Assembly (NCBI GenBank): GCA_910587335.1
Contig: CAJUMG010000012.1
Location: forward strand, 1 to 9,635
Origin: an uncultured Oscillospiraceae bacterium
Lineage (GTDB): Bacteria; Bacillota; Clostridia; Oscillospirales; Ruminococcaceae
Reading direction: 5' to 3'
Length of the DNA stretch: 9,635 bases
Shown: in pieces, positions 6,709-9,635 of the stretch
How the letters are laid out: the number at the start of each line of letters is the position of its first letter
Numbering within the stretch: position 1 is the first letter of the stretch
Translations under genes and position numbers: made by a program
Notes under the pieces: model-generated
Databases searched by the model: none
What the model was told of the DNA's origin: nothing
Seen by the model: only the letters and a program-made list of their open reading frames with translations

Positions 6709-7167
6709 CTATTCCTTTTCCATGCAATAGACTGTCACTCCAAAAGACTCGTTTCCCGGCATTTTTCCCGAGCAGGTCTGCAAAACGGAAAATCCCATAG
6801 ACTGGTAGAGTTTCAGCGCCGGATCATTTCCTTTTAATACCTCTATCTTTAACGGCCGTTTTGTACGATTTATCACATACTCTACAAGGGCTTTACCCAC
6901 ACCCAGCCTTTGATGCGCCGGATCCACATACAGCCACCCAAGCTCTTCGTCAGAATAGGCGGCAAAGCCGCACAGTTTTTCCTCCAAAATGGCAACGCAG
7001 ACCGTATACTCATCAAACAGCCTTTCCCGGACAGAAGCCTCGGCAAAAGGGATAAACGCATCTAAAAGACCGGCCCATTCCAGCTCCTCTCGCCTGGCTC
7101 TGTCGTGGATGCGGGCCAGTATCGGCCAATCTTCCTTTTGATAGGGGCGTATTTTAATCTCTTTCAT
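6709..7167 (-). CDS. GNAT family N-acetyltransferase
   Basis: A 152-residue protein spanning one complete GCN5-related acetyltransferase domain. It starts with the common IRPYQKEDWPILARI N terminus (6-20). Beta-4 and motif A follow as LGWLYVDPAHQRLGVGKALV (76-95), with QRLGVG as the acetyl-CoA pyrophosphate loop, and motif B as VLKGNDPALKLYQSMGF (110-126). Family knowledge gives acetyl transfer to an amine; the acceptor cannot be read from sequence. The ATG at 7167 is preceded by GAGGG with 8-nt spacing. The gene lies 18 nt after the membrane-protein gene at 7186-7920 and shares its transcript, ending at the terminator at 6610-6643. It is not closely similar to the other GNAT at 3417-4043. 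Confidence 0.92.
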   Translation of the reverse strand: MKEIKIRPYQKEDWPILARIHDRARREELEWAGLLDAFIPFAEASVRERLFDEYTVCVAILEEKLCGFAAYSDEELGWLYVDPAHQRLGVGKALVEYVINRTKRPLKIEVLKGNDPALKLYQSMGFSVLQTCSGKMPGNESFGVTVYCMEKE

Positions 7168-7185
7168 AGAATAAACCCTCTTATT

Positions 7186-7920
7186 TTACGCCTGGGGAAA
7201 GCTGGCCTTTACAATCGCGTCAAACAGCTCCATCTGATACGCATAATGGTCGATTATCTTTTGCTTATCGTGATTTCGAATATGGGCAAGATCCCGCACC
7301 ACAAAAAACAGCTCATCGCTGACCACTAAAAAATCGTTTGCAAAAATCGTATCCCGCACCATCAGCTTACAACCGTCCACAATCGGCAGATCTGGGTATT
7401 TTTCGCTCAGATTGACAAAAATAGGGCGGCCTGCATCCTCTATCATTTCATTGTACTGCACTTCGTCAAAAATATAGATCGCCGTATCGCTGTCCATTTC
7501 TCCGGCCAGCGCCGTAGTAGCCGCCAGATATTCCCGTATGTCTTCCGTATCCTCGTCCGGCCGAACGATATCCGATTCCAGCCCATCGACTACGAGGTCT
7601 TCCTCATTCACCACCGGAAGAGCCGAATAACCAAAGTAGACGTTGATACCGTCCTTGCCGTCATAATCTCCCGCATAATTCTCCAGCTTGCTTTGAATCC
7701 GTTCCACATCCAGCGCTGCGGCTGTATCACTGCGGCAAACCAGATAGACCGTTGCGTCGTATTCCATTTGATTGCACATACTATAAATGATACTGCCGCC
7801 TAAAATCAAAACGCACAGGATTATGACTGTTGGCCATTTATAATAAAACCAGTAGTTGTGAAGCCACTCTTTCCATCCTCTTTTTTGGATATCCTCTTTG
7901 TTAAATCGAAACCGGTCCAT
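7186..7920 (-). CDS. Single-pass membrane protein of unknown function
   Basis: A 244-residue protein, not assigned to a characterised family. The N terminus is basic and aromatic (GWKEWLHNYWFYYKWP, 15-30) and leads directly into one transmembrane helix (~30-48, TVIILCVLILGGSIIYSM). This predicts a short cytoplasmic tail and a large external domain. The outer part is acidic (for example RPDEDTEDIREYL) and has alternating strands such as DATVYLVCR, DTAIYIFDEV and NDFLVVSDELFFVV. Short aromatic-basic tails before a single helix are common in hypothetical clostridial membrane proteins, so I infer a lineage-restricted family. No lipobox, peptidase or binding motif is seen. GAGG lies 7 nt before the ATG. 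It is the first gene of a two-gene unit with the GNAT at 6709-7167. Confidence 0.85.
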   Translation of the reverse strand: MDRFRFNKEDIQKRGWKEWLHNYWFYYKWPTVIILCVLILGGSIIYSMCNQMEYDATVYLVCRSDTAAALDVERIQSKLENYAGDYDGKDGINVYFGYSALPVVNEEDLVVDGLESDIVRPDEDTEDIREYLAATTALAGEMDSDTAIYIFDEVQYNEMIEDAGRPIFVNLSEKYPDLPIVDGCKLMVRDTIFANDFLVVSDELFFVVRDLAHIRNHDKQKIIDHYAYQMELFDAIVKASFPQA

Positions 7921-7972
7921 ACTTTAACCTCAAATCTCTGATCGCTGTTTGCATGAATCATATCATAATTTT

Positions 7973-8001
7973 ATCATACTCGATTCCCCTGCAAAAGCCA
8001 G
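7973..8001 (-). promoter_or_regulatory. Candidate promoter of the membrane protein-GNAT unit
   Basis: On the minus strand TATGAT (7978-7973) is a five-of-six -10 match, with a poor -35 TGGCTT 17 bp upstream. It lies about 52 nt before the ATG at 7920. Further TATGAT-like repeats occur closer to the gene, so the exact start is uncertain. Confidence 0.35.
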
Positions 8002-8079
8002 CTGTATTTTGTGAACAATCCGCGAATTTTCTTTTTTCCAGCCGGTTTATGTCAGAGATCACCATAAAAAATCTACGAT

Positions 8080-8145
8080 AAAAATGCCCCAGAGATAGAA
8101 GACGGCAGAAAAGTCTGTAGCGTCCAATCTCTCAGGGACATTTTT
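8080..8145 (-). terminator. Long compound terminator hairpin after greA
   Basis: Nested pairing covers 66 nt: AATG-CCC with GGG-CATT (8083-8090 / 8135-8142), AGAGAT with ATCTCT (8091-8096 / 8127-8132), GACG with CGTC (8101-8104 / 8121-8124), and CAGA with TCTG (8106-8109 / 8114-8117). The outer stem pairs better as minus-strand RNA, where the single C-A mismatch becomes a G-U wobble, and TTTTT follows. This fits termination of greA. It lies about 20 nt after the greA stop and is much longer than a usual terminator. No further gene is visible in the rest of 7921-8163. Confidence 0.75.
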
Positions 8146-8163
8146 TATCACATTTTGATTCCT

Positions 8164-8637
8164 TTATTTGGAGATCTCTAAAATTTTCAGGTGCATGATA
8201 CCGGCAGGGATTTCAATATTCATTTCTTCATCAATTCGGCCGCCAATCAGTCCTTTTCCCAACGGAGATTCATCTGAAATCCGATTTTCCATCGGGTCTG
8301 CTTCGGCTGAACCAACGATTTGATATTCCTCTTCTTCTTCTAAATCCATATCGAAAATCCGCACCTTAGAACCAACACTTATCACATCGGTAGACAGTTC
8401 ACTTGTATCGACCACCTCAACCACCTTCAGCATTGCTTCCAGCTGGGTAATTTTCGCTTCAATAATTGCCTGTTCATTTTTCGCTTCATCATACTCACTG
8501 TTTTCAGACAAATCTCCAAAAGACAGCGCCAATTTTATCTTTTCGGCAATTTCTTTACGCCGGACTGTTTTCAAATTTTCAAGCTCCTGCTCGATTTTCT
8601 TCAAACCGTCCTCTGTCAGACGTTTTTTCTCAGCCAT
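8164..8637 (-). CDS. greA: Transcription elongation factor GreA
   Basis: Binds RNA polymerase through the secondary channel and stimulates cleavage of backtracked nascent RNA. The 157-residue length is typical. Residues ~1-75 form the antiparallel coiled coil, with the acidic tip FGDLSENSEYDEAKNEQ (40-56) carrying the key Asp42 and Glu45. The C-terminal FKBP-like domain ends in SPLGKGLIGG (124-133) and the usual IPAGIMHLKILEISK. The start is the ATG at 8637 rather than the in-frame ATG at 8643: AAAGGA (8651-8646) is 8 nt from the first and only 2 nt from the second, and MAEKKRLTEDGLKKIE matches family N termini. A perfect-consensus promoter sits just upstream, and a long terminator hairpin follows. 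Confidence 0.97.
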   Translation of the reverse strand: MAEKKRLTEDGLKKIEQELENLKTVRRKEIAEKIKLALSFGDLSENSEYDEAKNEQAIIEAKITQLEAMLKVVEVVDTSELSTDVISVGSKVRIFDMDLEEEEEYQIVGSAEADPMENRISDESPLGKGLIGGRIDEEMNIEIPAGIMHLKILEISK

Positions 8638-8680
8638 ATACATCTTCCTTTCTATCCGTGCCGTTGCAGACAGTAGTTGT

Positions 8681-8709
8681 ATTATAATTCAGCCCCCCAC
8701 TTCTGTCAA
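8681..8709 (-). promoter_or_regulatory. Perfect-consensus housekeeping promoter of greA
   Basis: On the minus strand TTGACA (8709-8704), a 17-bp spacer and TATAAT (8686-8681) match the SigA consensus at all twelve positions with ideal spacing. The start would fall near 8674, leaving a leader of about 37 nt with no obvious regulatory structure. Strong constitutive expression is inferred. Confidence 0.93.
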
Positions 8710-8742
8710 GCCACAAACTGAAAACCTTCTGTGAACAAAGTG

Positions 8743-9540
8743 CTACCGGCTCTGGCAGCTTTCTGACGACAGGCGAATCAGTTCCTCCCAAGAAAAAACC
8801 ATACCATTCTGCCGCCCCTGACAGGCTATCTCGGCTGTAGAGAGCCATCCTTCCTGCAAACAGGCTGCCAAAAAATCCTGCGGCAAAATCCCTTCCGGCG
8901 GATTCCAATTTTCAAATACAGATAAGGAGGGTTCCAGGCAAATCCCCTTTCCCCTCTCCTGCACCGATGTGAAAATCACTCCTTGGAACCCTTTCCAGGG
9001 GCGCTGCCAGCCTTCTGGATCCAACAGCAATCCTCTGGAGTGCTTGGGCAATTCTTTCGCGTGCAGCAGTATGGCGCCGTATTCCTCCAACAATTCCTTT
9101 GCCAGAGCCTGGCACCGATCTTCTCTTTCACAGATCAGTTCAAAAACAGGGCTATAGAAAATCCACTTTTCCAACCAATCCCGCCTTGTCCCGTCCTTGT
9201 CCGCCAGGATAATCCTTCTGCCATTCATGGGGCAGTTCAGCTGCGCCAACAGACGATTTGCCGCCTCATGGAAAAAGCTCTCTTCCCAGGATTTTGCGAA
9301 AAAAACCGGAAAGCCCTCTGGTGTTTCCAAATCCTTCGGGACCAGAAAATGCACACCTCTCTGGACAAATCTCTCGATCTGGTCCCACCTTACCCTGCGG
9401 TCGCAAACCCGAAGGACCTGATACTCTCCCCAAGGGCTTTGGGCGGTCTCTTCTGCCACAGCAAATCGGTGAAAACGGAGCTTTACCTTTTCCCAAAATC
9501 TTTTGTCTTTCCAGCGCTCAACCTGAATCACAGCAATCAT
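8743..9540 (-). CDS. Hypothetical protein, Trp-rich, possible alpha/beta fold
   Basis: A 265-residue soluble protein that I do not recognise. The start is well supported: AGGAGG lies 8 nt before the ATG. No signal peptide or membrane segment is visible. The middle (~108-175) alternates short hydrophobic strands with helices (RRIILADKDG, VFELICERE, GAILLHAKEL, GLLLDPEG), which could be a Rossmann-like domain, but no glycine-rich nucleotide loop is present. Tryptophan is unusually frequent, 12 of 265 residues. It lies upstream of greA on the same strand, 33 nt before the greA -35 with no clear terminator between, so some transcripts may read into greA. The long overlapping reading frame on the plus strand is taken as a shadow. 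Confidence 0.75.
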   Translation of the reverse strand: MIAVIQVERWKDKRFWEKVKLRFHRFAVAEETAQSPWGEYQVLRVCDRRVRWDQIERFVQRGVHFLVPKDLETPEGFPVFFAKSWEESFFHEAANRLLAQLNCPMNGRRIILADKDGTRRDWLEKWIFYSPVFELICEREDRCQALAKELLEEYGAILLHAKELPKHSRGLLLDPEGWQRPWKGFQGVIFTSVQERGKGICLEPSLSVFENWNPPEGILPQDFLAACLQEGWLSTAEIACQGRQNGMVFSWEELIRLSSESCQSR

Positions 9541-9635
9541 TTGACAGTCCTCCTGGTACAGGCTGTTATACTGTATGCGCAGATCAGCTTATAATATGCG
9601 TCCAGATACAAAAAACGCTGGGATAAAATATTCCA
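9541..9635. other. Upstream region of the 265-residue gene, cut by window edge
   Basis: This 95-nt stretch holds the ribosome binding site (AGGAGG on the minus strand) and a small hairpin around it (9544-9566). On the minus strand a T run after CCCAGCG (about 9610-9620) could be the tail of a terminator whose other arm lies outside the window. TATAAC and TATAAG -10-like hexamers are present, but no convincing -35 is seen. Confidence 0.4.

Noticed and set aside
8983..9594. 203-codon open frame on the plus strand opposite the 265-residue gene
   Set aside because: The minus-strand gene has the far better ribosome binding site and more protein-like sequence, so the plus frame is a shadow.

Overview
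The window reads as a stretch of core and hypothetical chromosomal genes from a low-to-mid GC Gram-positive bacterium of the Bacillota, most likely an anaerobic clostridial (Oscillospiraceae/Ruminococcaceae-like) species. Reasons: strong AGGAGG-type ribosome binding sites, GTG and TTG starts, acetate kinase, a Bacillus YlbM-type tRNA acetyltransferase (TmcAL), a cell-surface protein with S-layer-homology-like repeats, and small hypothetical proteins of clostridial style. The genus cannot be fixed from this sequence alone. No tRNA, rRNA, CRISPR array, insertion sequence, phage gene or recognisable defence system is visible.

Layout. Positions 1-172 hold two hairpins downstream of guaA, which is on the minus strand (173-1702, GMP synthase, GTG start). 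Diverging from guaA on the plus strand are an exported protein with cadherin-like and SLH-like regions (1830-3047) and a 69-residue DUF378-type two-helix membrane protein (3140-3349). A bidirectional terminator (3361-3392) separates these from a converging minus-strand pair: tmcAL (4056-5249) followed by a translationally coupled GNAT acetyltransferase (3417-4043, TTG start). ackA (5398-6594, acetate kinase) diverges from tmcAL across a 148-bp region with candidate back-to-back promoters and a small palindrome between them. A second bidirectional terminator (6610-6643) closes ackA and the next minus-strand unit, a single-pass membrane protein of unknown function (7186-7920) followed by a second GNAT acetyltransferase (6709-7167). 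Further right, still on the minus strand, are greA (8164-8637) with a perfect-consensus housekeeping promoter and a long complex terminator hairpin, and an unrecognised 265-residue protein (8743-9540).

How the genes relate. Most are independent housekeeping functions: guanine nucleotide synthesis, ATP and acetate production, transcript elongation rescue. The most coherent link is the divergent tmcAL/ackA pair. TmcAL consumes acetate and ATP to modify elongator tRNA-Met, and acetate kinase makes both. I did not find a strong case for a previously undescribed system. The best leads are the shared tmcAL/ackA control region, a possible -1 frameshift at the end of the surface protein gene, and the large hairpins at 1-56 and 8080-8145.
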